A stretch of DNA of 64,000 bases, taken from assembly GCA_002838945.1 (NCBI GenBank), contig PGXB01000011.1, positions 1-64,000 on the forward strand, in the 5' to 3' direction. This document shows positions 1 through 8,575 of the stretch, piece by piece. The notes beneath the pieces were generated by a model. It was not told the origin of the DNA. It saw only the letters and a list, made by a program, of their open reading frames with translations, and made no database searches. Origin of the DNA: a candidate division Zixibacteria bacterium HGW-Zixibacteria-1 (GTDB taxonomy: Bacteria; Zixibacteria; MSB-5A5; GN15; PGXB01). Position 1 is the first letter of the stretch; each line of letters starts with the position of its first letter. The position numbers and the translations under genes were made by a program.

Positions 1-68
1 AACGCCGTCATTCGAGCCTGGGTTTTAAAAATCCAGTTGACTTCGAACGGGCAGCTACCCTATCTTAA
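1..68 (+). pseudogene. IS3-family transposase OrfB, C-terminal end (partial, cut by window start)
   Basis: Frame 3 from base 3 reads RRHSSLGFKNPVDFERAATL and one more serine, then TAA at 66-68. The RRHSxLGxxxPxxFE tail is the well-known C-terminus of IS3-family OrfB (DDE integrase-type) transposases, just after the last catalytic Glu. Only the last ~21 codons are inside the window, so it cannot be said whether the transposase is intact. The stop lies a few bases before the element's terminal inverted repeat, as expected in this family. Confidence 0.85.
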
Positions 69-71
69 CTA

Positions 72-98
72 TGTGTCCATTTTTTTAGGGGAAGACCA
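72..98 (+). mobile_element. Right terminal inverted repeat of an IS3-family element
   Basis: Read on the minus strand from base 98 the sequence starts TGGTCTTCCCC and ends ATGGACACA at base 72. This is the form of IS3-subgroup ends (TGatc..aCCC...ATGGACACA). It directly follows the transposase stop. The element therefore ends at base 98 (...CCA) and host DNA resumes at 99. The left end and any target duplication are outside the window. Confidence 0.8.
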
Positions 99-493
99 CA
101 GACTGGTTTGGCAGTGGAATCAAGGAAGTCGACAATGGGTTTTGCCATCAATGGTTGGCCGGCTATGCCTGGAATGAATACAACATGATTGTTCTTGATT
201 GGAATAGCGCAATTCCCGAAAGACATGTTTCCCAGCACTTTTACGGGATTGCCTGGTATCGATATTATGGCCCTGTGGGACATTCATTTTTTACATCATC
301 AGCACTGGGCCTTTCTTCCATAAATGCCTATCATTACGATGGCTATGGGCCGGGGCTATTGGTCGGAGGTGGATATGAATTCGGACGCCATTTTCAGGTT
401 GAGGGTTGTATAACCGGTGGCAGAATTTTAACGAGTAATTTTGATTCCAATGTTATACATTTAGGCGTTGTCCTCACTGCTATTTTATATTAA
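99..493 (+). pseudogene. Outer-membrane beta-barrel protein, C-terminal fragment truncated by IS insertion
   Basis: An open frame runs from the IS end to the TAA at 491-493 and encodes about 130 residues with no start of its own; the TTG at 155 has no ribosome site and lies inside the conserved-looking part. The translation is rich in Tyr, Trp, Phe and Gly with alternating hydrophobic residues (for example GIAWYRYYGPVG and LLVGGGYEFG) and ends in LTAILY, a terminal aromatic residue as in BAM-inserted barrels. The likely reading is that an outer-membrane beta-barrel gene was split by the adjacent IS3 element, leaving this 3' end. The exact family is not recognised. Confidence 0.6.
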
Positions 494-549
494 GCCTAAT
501 CGACCCATTAGACCCGACACCACATTAGGCACTCTTTCCTAAAATACCC

Positions 550-611
550 AATGTGCTGTCAGATCTCTGTCGAAGATCCTGACGAAGGAAGGACACTTGA
601 CAGCACACATT
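550..611. repeat. Inverted repeat with 12-14 nt arms
   Basis: Arm 550-561 (AATGTGCTGTCA) matches the reverse complement of 598-611 (TGACAGCACACATT) except for two extra bases. The roughly 36 nt between the arms contains two copies of a GAAGATCCTGACGAAGGAAGGA-like tract with its own weak pairing. It sits directly before the larger palindrome and may be part of the same dispersed element. Confidence 0.5.
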
Positions 612-725
612 CTTTAGTCCCCTCTCGAGAGGGGATTTAGGGGTGTGTAAATCAGGTCGCAAATACAAATAACACACCCCGCCCTCCGAAGACTCCGGGC
701 ACCCCTCTCAAGAGGGGATAAAGAA
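610..725. repeat. Large imperfect palindrome containing two CCCCTCT-N-AGAGGGG mini-palindromes
   Basis: Arm 610-648 (TTCTTTAGTCCCCTCTCGAG... to GGGGTGTGT) is complementary to arm 672-725 (ACACACCCC... to CCCCTCTCAAGAGGGG then ATAAAGAAC). The right arm carries a roughly 16 nt insertion that forms its own hairpin (CCCTCCGAAGACTCCGGG). Each arm holds a self-complementary CCCCTCTCGAGAGGGG core. No coding potential is seen. Such structures are typical of dispersed REP- or MITE-like repeats; only one copy is in this window. Confidence 0.6.
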
Positions 726-726
726 C

Positions 727-753
727 TAAAAAGGGCGGGTTGGAAACCCGCCC
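727..753 (-). terminator. Rho-independent terminator of the M29 aminopeptidase gene
   Basis: On the minus strand a GGGCGGGTT / AACCCGCCC stem (733-741 with 745-753, 3-nt loop) is followed by TTTTT. It lies about 20 bases beyond the stop codon of the minus-strand gene that ends at 773. Confidence 0.75.
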
Positions 754-772
754 CCACAATGATTATTGGTAT

Positions 773-1900
773 TTATGCCCGAAGGTTATCCTCGGAAAAA
801 GCCTGTTCCAGTTTGGGATCGGTGAAAATACCGTCCTTCCGGATAAGCTTGTTGTCGAAATAAATTTCACCGCCGCCGTAATCCTTGCGCTGGATAAGCA
901 CCAGGTCCCAGTGAATGGCCGAGACATTGCCGTTGGGCGCTTCATCATAGCAGCAACCGGGGGTCAGATGAATCGAGCCGCGAATCTTTTCATCGAACAA
1001 TGTATCCTTCATCGGGTGCATTACGAAAGGGTTGACGCCGATGGCGAACTCGCCGACATAGCGGGCGTTTTCATCGGTATCGAGAACCTTGTTCATTTTG
1101 TCCTGGAACGAAGATGAGGTGGCCTTGATGATCTTGCCGTCCTTGAAAGTGAAGCTGATATCGTTGAAAACGTAACCATCATGCAAAGAAGGCGTGTTGT
1201 AGGTAATCGTGCCGTTGATCGAATTCCTTACCGGCGCGGTGTAAACTTCGCCGTCGGGGATATTGCGCTGCCCATCGCACTTGACCACCGGAATACCCTT
1301 GATGGAAAAAGTCAGGTCGGTGCCGGGTCCGACAATATGCACCTTGTCGGTTTTATTGACCAGTTTGACCAGCGGGTCCATCGCTTTGGACATTTTGGCA
1401 TAGTTGAGATTGCAGACATCATAGTAGAAATCTTCGAATTTCTCCTGAGATGTTTCGGCCAGCTGTGCCATGGCATTGTTGGGAAAACGCATCACACACC
1501 AGCGGGTCCGTTTGACGCGTTCCTCGAGATGCACCGGTTTATAGAATATTTTCTGGAATTTAGACATCTGTTTGGCCGGGATATCGGCCAGGTCGAACGG
1601 ATTTTCCGATCCGCGGAGACCAAGATAGGCCGCCGATTTTTTCATCATATCAAGATGAAAGTTGGCCATCATCTGCATCTGCTCATCGGTGGCCGATTTG
1701 AGAAACTGACGGGAAATCGATTCATCATTGTAATACCAGAAGGTCATGGCGCCTTTTTGGGTGGCATATTTGACGATCTCTTTGCCCAGTTCAAGCGTCT
1801 GAAGACCCTTTATTTCGAGATATAGAATCTCGCCCTTCTTGAGTTTGACCGAATAATCAAGCAGGTTCTTGGCCAGTATTTCGTTTCGTTTGTCTTTCAT
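773..1900 (-). CDS. M29-family aminopeptidase (AmpS/AmpT type)
   Basis: A 375-aa cytosolic metallo-aminopeptidase that removes N-terminal residues from peptides. The M29 C-terminal metal site is visible: Glu in NIPDGEVYTAP, Glu in ARYVGEFAIGVN, His in RGSIHLTPG, and His-Trp-Asp in AIHWDLV, in the order known for the family's dinuclear site. The frame is open back to 2041, but I start at 1900 (MKDKRNEILAKNLL), which matches where family members begin, has AAGGAA upstream and avoids overlap with the divergent gene. Monocistronic, with a terminator at 727-753. Substrate preference cannot be read from the sequence. Confidence 0.88.
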   Translation of the reverse strand: MKDKRNEILAKNLLDYSVKLKKGEILYLEIKGLQTLELGKEIVKYATQKGAMTFWYYNDESISRQFLKSATDEQMQMMANFHLDMMKKSAAYLGLRGSENPFDLADIPAKQMSKFQKIFYKPVHLEERVKRTRWCVMRFPNNAMAQLAETSQEKFEDFYYDVCNLNYAKMSKAMDPLVKLVNKTDKVHIVGPGTDLTFSIKGIPVVKCDGQRNIPDGEVYTAPVRNSINGTITYNTPSLHDGYVFNDISFTFKDGKIIKATSSSFQDKMNKVLDTDENARYVGEFAIGVNPFVMHPMKDTLFDEKIRGSIHLTPGCCYDEAPNGNVSAIHWDLVLIQRKDYGGGEIYFDNKLIRKDGIFTDPKLEQAFSEDNLRA

Positions 1901-2024
1901 AGCATAGTTCCTTTCAACATTTGCGTAAACATAATGCAAAACGGGGCTCTTGGCAAGAGAAGTAAAACCAATAAAATTTTGCGGAAAGTGAACTTCTGAC
2001 TCGTAATGTTGTTTTTGTGAGTAT

Positions 2025-2795
2025 ATGACCACTATGCGCAAAAACGGAATATATATCGGGACTTCAGGTTACAGTTATAAGGACTGGCTGGGCAATTTCT
2101 ATCCCCAATTCTGCCCGTCGGCTGACTTTTTGCGGTTTTATGCGACGGTCTTCAACACCGTGGAAATCGATTCGACCTATTATCGGATCCCCCGCAAGGA
2201 CAGTGTTGCGAAGTGGTACAAGACGACCCCGGATAATTTTGTATTCTCGGCCAAGTTTCCGTCCAGTGTCACCCATGAAGGCGCCATTGAGAGCCGTGTC
2301 GAAAACGCCCAAATATTTATGGATGTTATGCGCCGTTTGGAGGACAAGCTTGGCCCGCTGCTGCTTCAATTTCCGTATGGCTTTAAACCGGATGAACATT
2401 TTGCCATCATGGAAAAATTGATTTCGATCATGCCGGATGATTTGAAAATTGCGGTCGAGGTGCGCAATAAAAAATGGCTCAAAAAAGATTTTTATGATTT
2501 ATTGAGCAGCCGCAAAATCACGCTGGCTTTTGTTGATCATCCGTGGATGCCGCGCCTGACCGAGCATACCGGCCGGTTTGCATACATCAGACTGTTGGGC
2601 GACCGGGAAAAAATTGATTCCGATTTCAGTTATGTCAGGGTTGACAGGGAAGAGGACCTGAAATGGTGGTCGCATGTATCCGAGGAATACTCGCGGGAAC
2701 AGGGAGAAGTGTACGCTTATCTCAACAATCATTACAGCGGTCATTCGCCGACCAACGCCCGCCGCTTGATGGAACTGGTCAGTCAGCCCGCCTGA
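2025..2795 (+). CDS. DUF72 (YecE-like) family protein
   Basis: A 256-aa protein with the DUF72 pattern: YIGTSGYSYKDWLGNFYP near the N-terminus, then FxSAKFPSSVTHEG, a central LGPLLLQFPYGF segment, VEVRNKKW and the late FAYIRLLGD. The family has a TIM-barrel-like fold and no firmly established activity; it is usually a stand-alone cytosolic protein. Divergently transcribed from the M29 gene with about 124 bases between the starts. An alternative ATG lies three codons downstream (2034); the ribosome site is weak for both. Confidence 0.85.
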   Translation: MTTMRKNGIYIGTSGYSYKDWLGNFYPQFCPSADFLRFYATVFNTVEIDSTYYRIPRKDSVAKWYKTTPDNFVFSAKFPSSVTHEGAIESRVENAQIFMDVMRRLEDKLGPLLLQFPYGFKPDEHFAIMEKLISIMPDDLKIAVEVRNKKWLKKDFYDLLSSRKITLAFVDHPWMPRLTEHTGRFAYIRLLGDREKIDSDFSYVRVDREEDLKWWSHVSEEYSREQGEVYAYLNNHYSGHSPTNARRLMELVSQPA

Positions 2796-2975
2796 TAAAA
2801 TAAAGCCCATCGTTGTTTCCAACTGTCACAACCGTCGTCTGACCTGCGTATAGTATATGAGGGGCAGGCAAAGCGGATGCTTACGGTTCCGTTGTTTTTA
2901 ATTGGCATAACCTGAATCTATTTAATATATTAAGATGTATAACAAGAAATCTCAAAGTATGGAAAGCGGGCAAAT
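2796..2975. other. Intergenic region, no gene seen
   Basis: 180 bases between the DUF72 and CheW genes. No open frame of note, RNA gene or clear terminator was seen. The second half is AT-rich and may carry the cheW promoter. Confidence 0.4.
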
Positions 2976-3404
2976 ATGAAACAGTTTTTATGTTTTAAAA
3001 TACGCGGATACTGGCTCGGGATCAATGTCGAGAATGTTGTCGAGATTGTGAAGCCGACATCCCTTGACGGAACCGATTCGCCGGTGGTCGTCGGCGAAGA
3101 CAATATCAACTATCACGGCGCTGTTTTGCCGACCGTTCATCTGGCTGATTTACTGCTCGGAGAACAGGTAAAATATGACACTTCCAAGCGCATCCTGGTG
3201 TCCCAGCTGAATGATCTCCGGGCGGGTATTATTGTCGATTCGGCAGAGGAAATATTAAATGTCGAAAATGAACAGATCGGGACACCGCCTCCCGGATCAG
3301 TACCATTCAACAGTGAATATCTCGACGGGTATATTGGCTTCGAGGATCGGAATATATATCTTATTTCGACTGAAAAATTAGGGGAATTGGTATCGATTTC
3401 CTGA
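2976..3404 (+). CDS. CheW-like domain protein (single domain)
   Basis: A 142-aa protein made of one CheW domain (SH3-like double barrel): an FLCFKIRGYWLGINVENVVEI opening, PVVVGEDNINYHGAVLPTVHLADLLLG in the middle with the usual G..LP..DL..LLG pattern, and YLDGYIGFEDRNIYLIS near the end. CheW proteins bridge chemoreceptors and the CheA kinase. No cheA, receptor or cheY gene is in the window, so this is an orphan and its partner is unknown. The start ATG at 2976 begins the first beta-strand directly. Confidence 0.85.
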   Translation: MKQFLCFKIRGYWLGINVENVVEIVKPTSLDGTDSPVVVGEDNINYHGAVLPTVHLADLLLGEQVKYDTSKRILVSQLNDLRAGIIVDSAEEILNVENEQIGTPPPGSVPFNSEYLDGYIGFEDRNIYLISTEKLGELVSIS

Positions 3405-3550
3405 CCGGCCGGAACGTCTTCAATAGCCTTTTCGTTTCTCTGCCCGGCGCCATCGCCGGCGAACATAATATCTGACGTCATAAATTATTAGTTCCACTCC
3501 GGCAAATAAAATATATTATATAACGAGTCAATTATTCCGGGTTTTTGGAT

Positions 3551-4744
3551 ATGTCCGAAAAAGCGGTATTAAATATAATATATACGAATATCGGCCGGGG
3601 ACATCCGTTCTATCTCGACGGCATAGTCCGCTGCCTGAAAAAATCATACAAAAATGAGATCAGCTTAAACATCAAGGATGTTTTTGAATTATCCTCGGGC
3701 GTATCATTGCAATTATGGAAAACTGTCCGGGCGCTTTATCATTGCGGCAGCCAGGGTGGGCCTGTCGGCCACATTTATAATATAGTGAGGAAAAGAAATT
3801 CTCCGCAGACTTCATCATCGGTTGTAAGACTCATGGCCGGAGATATCCGGAAGTACATAAAAAGCAACCGCCATCCGACCCTGGTGGCACACCCGATACT
3901 GGTGCCGATGATTGCCGATCTGGCGCCGGTCTATTATCAGCATGGTGAAAATGCGGTTCCGGCCGAGGCAATAATCAGGGGCGCCAAAAGAATATTTGTT
4001 CCGACATCTCAAGCCGCCGCCTTTTTTAGTGAAAGCGGTATCAACAAGGAATCCATTTACACCAGCGGGTTGTGTGTCGAAAACGAATTGACGGAAAAGG
4101 CGGAGCAAGATTTTAATGATCGCCTGCGGCGCCTGGAAAGAAAGGATGTTTTGACCGGCGCCTTTTTCTCATCAGGTGCTGAACCGCGGCAACATGTCAG
4201 GAAAATTGTTTTAATGATGGCGTCACTGGCAAAGAACGGCCAAAGGGCAATTGTCTTATGCCGCAAAGGCGGCCGGCTGGAAAAAGCGCTGGCCAAAGAA
4301 ATCGGATTAAACAGCGCTGATTTAGACATAGCCGACGACAATATAAAACAAGTTTTGGAGCGCGAAAATGCTGCGGCCTTTTCTTATAGCAGTCGCTCCG
4401 AGGAAATTGAGCTGACCAACCGGCTGTTTTCGTATTTTGATTATTTTGTCGCGCCGTCGCACGAAAGAACCAACTGGGCCCTGGGGCTGGGTTTACCGAT
4501 GTTTATAGTTCATCCAATTGTCGGAACATTTTCCCCCTTGAATCGTCAGATTTTGCTTGATAACAGGGTGGCGGCAGATATTGACAGCGATAAAAAAGGG
4601 GCGGATTTCAGTTCGGTATTGATGGACCTGAATAAAGAAGGTATATTGGCGGGCATGGCTCGAAACGGTTTTGGCAAGTATAATGTTGATGGCTTTCAAA
4701 AGATCGCTAAACATCTGGCCGGCGAACTGCTGACACACTGCTGA
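3551..4744 (+). CDS. GT-B-fold glycosyltransferase-like protein (MurG/MGDG-synthase style)
   Basis: A roughly 397-aa protein without a signal peptide. The N-terminal NIGRGHPFYLDGIV resembles the GxGGH-type acceptor-side loop of MurG/MGDG-synthase-like enzymes. The C-terminal half ends with PSHERTNWALGLGLPMFIVHPI...NRQILLDNRVA, which matches the donor-binding E..ALxxGxP...N...L pattern. A sugar transfer to a lipid is plausible but the substrate is not determinable. The ATG at 3551 is preferred to the in-frame TTG at 3545. The MFS gene follows after 5 bases, so the two are probably co-transcribed. Confidence 0.6.
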   Translation: MSEKAVLNIIYTNIGRGHPFYLDGIVRCLKKSYKNEISLNIKDVFELSSGVSLQLWKTVRALYHCGSQGGPVGHIYNIVRKRNSPQTSSSVVRLMAGDIRKYIKSNRHPTLVAHPILVPMIADLAPVYYQHGENAVPAEAIIRGAKRIFVPTSQAAAFFSESGINKESIYTSGLCVENELTEKAEQDFNDRLRRLERKDVLTGAFFSSGAEPRQHVRKIVLMMASLAKNGQRAIVLCRKGGRLEKALAKEIGLNSADLDIADDNIKQVLERENAAAFSYSSRSEEIELTNRLFSYFDYFVAPSHERTNWALGLGLPMFIVHPIVGTFSPLNRQILLDNRVAADIDSDKKGADFSSVLMDLNKEGILAGMARNGFGKYNVDGFQKIAKHLAGELLTHC

Positions 4745-4749
4745 CAAAT

Positions 4750-5976
4750 ATGCTGGCCTATTTTAAGAAATATGATCATCGTTTATGGATACTGTGCGGC
4801 GGCTGGGTAGCCTCGTCGGTCGGGTTCTCGCTTTCCATACCATTTGTATCGCTTTATTTTCACTCTGAACTGGGCATGTCGCTGACCAGTATTGGTCTGT
4901 TCCTGGGAGTCGCGGCTATCATTCGAGCCGCGGCGCAGGGATTGGGCGGAGAGCTATCGGACAGGTTCGGCCGTTATCCGCTGATGGTTCATTCACAAAT
5001 CGTTCGTTCCATAATATTTTGGATGATGTCATATTCGATTTACGCCAGCTGGGGCTTCTGGGCCATCGGCGGGCTTTTAATTCTGAATTCTATTTTTGGG
5101 GCCCTGTTTCAGCCGGCAGCCAATGCCACAGTTGCGGATTTGGTGGATGTCGATGATCGGATCGAAGGATATTCAATAGTTCGGGTGGCGGGCAATTTCG
5201 GCTGGGCGGTGGGTCCGGCTATGGGCGGTTTTTTGGCGAGCCATTCATATTCGCTGCTTTTCGTTATTTCAGGTTTTATGACATTGATATCTACCATTAT
5301 CATTGCGATGTTTCTGCGCGGTATCAAGATGGAGAAGCCCAGTGAGGAGAAGTCACGATTCAGAGATATTTTCAGACTGCGCGGCAACGAATTGATTATC
5401 AGGCATGCCCTTTTATTATTTGTGCTGTACCTTGTGGTGGCGCAGTTGATCACACGGTTCTCGCTTTATTCGGTCGATTTTATAGGCATCAGCAAGGTGC
5501 AGCTTGGCTATCTTTTCACCCTTAACGGCCTGATAGTAACAGTATTCCAGATACCCACGACACGTCTGCTCAAAGGGACACGACTGACGATTCAGCTTGC
5601 CATGGGGGCCATCATTTATGCGGTCGGATATACCATGGTAGGCGCCCTGGCGACATTTCTCGCCTTTGCGATAGCTCTGACCATTGTTACGATGGGCGAA
5701 ATTTTTATCTCACCGCCGGCGTTGGCTATCGCGGCCAACCTGGCGCCGAAGGGCCGGACCGGACGCTATATGGGAATTTACGGCTTTGCCGTCACCGCGG
5801 GGTGGTCGATGGGGCCGCTGCTTGGCAGTGTCCTGCTGGATCTGTTCAAGCCGAATTTTATTTACTCATGGGGCATTATCGGCTGCCTGGCCCTGGCGAC
5901 ATCAATCGGCTTTTTCAGAATGACCCGGTTTATACCGGCCCACCTGAATCTGAAGAGTAACACTAATAAATTATGA
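4750..5976 (+). CDS. Major facilitator superfamily transporter
   Basis: A 408-aa protein with about 12 hydrophobic segments. Loop 2-3 carries the MFS motif-A form GGELSDRFGRYPLMV, and TM5 holds a motif-C-like GNFGWAVGPAMGGFL. It resembles drug or sugar-efflux MFS members; no substrate can be assigned. It follows the glycosyltransferase-like gene by 5 bases, which suggests joint function in export of a metabolite or glycolipid precursor. The 3' end overlaps by 14 bases with the convergent gene ending at 5963. Confidence 0.85.
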   Translation: MLAYFKKYDHRLWILCGGWVASSVGFSLSIPFVSLYFHSELGMSLTSIGLFLGVAAIIRAAAQGLGGELSDRFGRYPLMVHSQIVRSIIFWMMSYSIYASWGFWAIGGLLILNSIFGALFQPAANATVADLVDVDDRIEGYSIVRVAGNFGWAVGPAMGGFLASHSYSLLFVISGFMTLISTIIIAMFLRGIKMEKPSEEKSRFRDIFRLRGNELIIRHALLLFVLYLVVAQLITRFSLYSVDFIGISKVQLGYLFTLNGLIVTVFQIPTTRLLKGTRLTIQLAMGAIIYAVGYTMVGALATFLAFAIALTIVTMGEIFISPPALAIAANLAPKGRTGRYMGIYGFAVTAGWSMGPLLGSVLLDLFKPNFIYSWGIIGCLALATSIGFFRMTRFIPAHLNLKSNTNKL

Positions 5977-8554
5977 CAAATTTTCCGATCTGGCTGCCAT
6001 ACTCGGATTCGACCGAGAAGTAATATATCCCTGACGTAACCGCCATGGTATTGCGTGAAACCATATCCCAGGTTTCATGCATACTCCCCGGACTGTCTTC
6101 CGGAAAATCATGTTCGATGGTATCGATCAGGTCGCCGTCAATGCTGAAGATGCGGATAGTGCACTTCGCCGGCAGGTTGGTGAAATGGAGCGCCCGGGTT
6201 CTTTCGAGAGTTTCCTTCGGCTGCTCCCATCCCTCATAGTACTGGCGGTAATTGCCGTCGATTCGATACGGGTTCGGATAAACGATTACATCAAGTCCGT
6301 TTTCCCTCACCAGGCTGTTGTTGTTCTGGGCGAATTCGCGGACATAGACGGTGCTGTCACCGGGATTGGTTTCCAGGGGCGGGAGATTTTTTCCGGGCAA
6401 GCCATGATCGAAGGCCGTAATCGATATATAATATGGTACCGATGGAATCAGGTTCTTGAGAACATAGCGGTACTCGAAGTATTTAAGCCGGCCATTCTCG
6501 GTGACCTCGTTGGGATAAAACATCCTGGCGGTATCAAGATCAAGTGTCGAAGGGTACGGCTGATCGGGATAAATTTTATGAATTTGAAGAGTGTCGCGAT
6601 AGTCCGACTGGTTCCAGTCATGGCGGGTGAAGAAATAGAATTCATAATTGCCGCTGCTCTGATTAAGAAAGGCGAATAAATGTTCCTTGTCGTAGTACAT
6701 CAGCGGATCGAAGTTATCTCCATAATACCACCGCAGGCTTCGCATATCATAGGGTGGCTGCCTGACTATCCATCCCTTCAAAGTAGCGTCGTATTCAAAA
6801 CGGTCATAATTATCGATATCATAAGAAGTAATCAGCGTAAAATCAGCTACCTGTCCGGAACGCGAGATATAGATGCGATAACCCTCGAAGTCAACTTTTT
6901 GAGTGAACTGATCGGGCGTCGTTTCCGACAGAAAACCGTTCCAGCGTATTTCAATTTCACCCTGATTGAACTTGTTGATGCTTGGGAAAGTCCTTACTTC
7001 GGGCCTTGTTGGCGGCGCGGCTCCATTCATATCGGGCACACCGTCGCCTTCATAGTACAGGGTATCGCTCCAGGTGCAATTCATGACGGTGTCGAAGATG
7101 GTATCGGTCGGAGTGGTCAGGATGGTATCGATCCTGGAAATTTTCGGGTTCATGCAGAAGACCGTATATTTTCCTTTATATCCATCGCCGTCGGTATCGA
7201 CTCCCGGGTTGTCATAAACCCATGTCGCCCATAAGGTGTTGATTTGAAGGTCGGTGAAGTCGCGCCACTTGATCGGTCTGGTACCCAGTTTATCATCGGC
7301 ATAAAAATCCTGTCCCCCGACAAAAGCTACGGTAAGGGGAAGGATATCGCCCGGACCAAGATCAAACGGACCGAAAGAAAGAAGATACTTGATTTCCCCG
7401 CCGTAGGAAATCTGGCCGGCGTTCTGCGGGGGCGGCAGCCATCCCTCGGTGGTACGATCGATATATGTCTCGGTCTGATTATAATCGAACTCATCAACGG
7501 CCATCATATAGTACTTTTCTTCATCGGTCATGGGTGTCCCCATACGCCCGGCAAAAAAACGCCGGACCTTGCCGTCATGCGCTTTTCGCGGTCCCCAATC
7601 CTGATCAGGATCCCAGCTTGCAATCCACCAGTTGAAATTGAACTTGATTTCATCGGTGGGCGCGCGAAGAACTTTGGTGGCGACGGCTGAAGTCGGGGAA
7701 AACAGACCGGCGTAGGCACCGGTATAAGGATCGGGATCGCCGTCATTATCGGCGGCCCAGACAATATTAAGGGTATCATTATGTCCGGCGATATAACGAG
7801 AACGCAGAATATCCTTATAGCCGCAAATGTCGTCATATGGATAATAGCCGTTGGACGACCTCCCAATGTCATTATCAACATACAATCCTATATAAACGTC
7901 ATGCAAATCACGCAGGGCAATATTGCCTATTTTATAATCGACGATGATAAAGTCTTCGGCATAATCATATCCCCAGGCATAACTGCTCTGGGTGACCTCG
8001 AGTCGCAACGGGATATGAAGGCGGTCGGTATAGGCGTCATAACCGGTGAGATCGACATCATCGAGGGTGTCGGTATAAACCGCAATAAAGTCCTGTTGCG
8101 ACACGGAACTGTCGTATTCGGGAGCGTTGCGGGTGATATTGGAACGATGCTTTATATCACCTTCAGGATACGGAAGGGGCCAGAATTCGTGAATTCCCCA
8201 GCCGCCCGCTCCACCGGCGCTTGAAACCAGGGTATCATTTCCGACGATGGCACCGACCCAGAGAGCGGTTTCATACAGATAAATCAACTCAAAGCCATTC
8301 GGGTAACTCAGGGAGGGAGCCGATAAGCCGGTCACAGGATCATTCAGGCCGATCCAGTCGGAGTTACCAAGCAGTCCGATGTTGGAAACGGTCATGGAAA
8401 TTTTGCCGATATTATGAACGGCAATGGTCGCGTAAGGGGGATCATCAATATTGTAGAGGCGTTCCTGAATATCGGATTCATAAAGGCTCCGGCCGGCCGC
8501 AATCGCGGTAAGGAGGCAGACGGCGGCTATAATCAATGTCGATATCTTCTTCAT
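5963..8554 (-). CDS. Exported repeat-family protein with C-terminal sorting-type domain (paralog 1)
   Basis: An 863-aa exported protein: hydrophobic signal segment at residues 1-20, then a long beta-rich body with YAWGYDYAEDFIIVDYKIGNI, a DTDGDGYKGKY calcium-loop-like site near the middle, and a fibronectin-like part (FEGYRIYISR). It ends in a FlgD/type-IX-like beta-sandwich: VIVYPNPYRIDGNY, CTIRIFSIDGDLI, SGIYYFSVESEYGSQIGKFV. The function is unknown; it is probably displayed or secreted. It lies 21 bases after paralog 2, likely in one transcript, and its 3' end overlaps the MFS gene by 14 bases. It lacks some segments found in the two longer paralogs. Confidence 0.75.
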   Translation of the reverse strand: MKKISTLIIAAVCLLTAIAAGRSLYESDIQERLYNIDDPPYATIAVHNIGKISMTVSNIGLLGNSDWIGLNDPVTGLSAPSLSYPNGFELIYLYETALWVGAIVGNDTLVSSAGGAGGWGIHEFWPLPYPEGDIKHRSNITRNAPEYDSSVSQQDFIAVYTDTLDDVDLTGYDAYTDRLHIPLRLEVTQSSYAWGYDYAEDFIIVDYKIGNIALRDLHDVYIGLYVDNDIGRSSNGYYPYDDICGYKDILRSRYIAGHNDTLNIVWAADNDGDPDPYTGAYAGLFSPTSAVATKVLRAPTDEIKFNFNWWIASWDPDQDWGPRKAHDGKVRRFFAGRMGTPMTDEEKYYMMAVDEFDYNQTETYIDRTTEGWLPPPQNAGQISYGGEIKYLLSFGPFDLGPGDILPLTVAFVGGQDFYADDKLGTRPIKWRDFTDLQINTLWATWVYDNPGVDTDGDGYKGKYTVFCMNPKISRIDTILTTPTDTIFDTVMNCTWSDTLYYEGDGVPDMNGAAPPTRPEVRTFPSINKFNQGEIEIRWNGFLSETTPDQFTQKVDFEGYRIYISRSGQVADFTLITSYDIDNYDRFEYDATLKGWIVRQPPYDMRSLRWYYGDNFDPLMYYDKEHLFAFLNQSSGNYEFYFFTRHDWNQSDYRDTLQIHKIYPDQPYPSTLDLDTARMFYPNEVTENGRLKYFEYRYVLKNLIPSVPYYISITAFDHGLPGKNLPPLETNPGDSTVYVREFAQNNNSLVRENGLDVIVYPNPYRIDGNYRQYYEGWEQPKETLERTRALHFTNLPAKCTIRIFSIDGDLIDTIEHDFPEDSPGSMHETWDMVSRNTMAVTSGIYYFSVESEYGSQIGKFVIIY

Positions 8555-8575
8555 TATTCTTCCCTGATTCCTAAG

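Noticed and set aside
155-493. Complete small gene starting at TTG 155
   Set aside because: The frame continues upstream without stops to the IS end, no ribosome site is present, and the protein looks like the C-terminal part of a barrel. I call it a truncated remnant.
1901-2041. N-terminal extension of the M29 aminopeptidase
   Set aside because: It would overlap the divergent DUF72 gene, has no family resemblance, and the internal ATG at 1900 has a good ribosome site.
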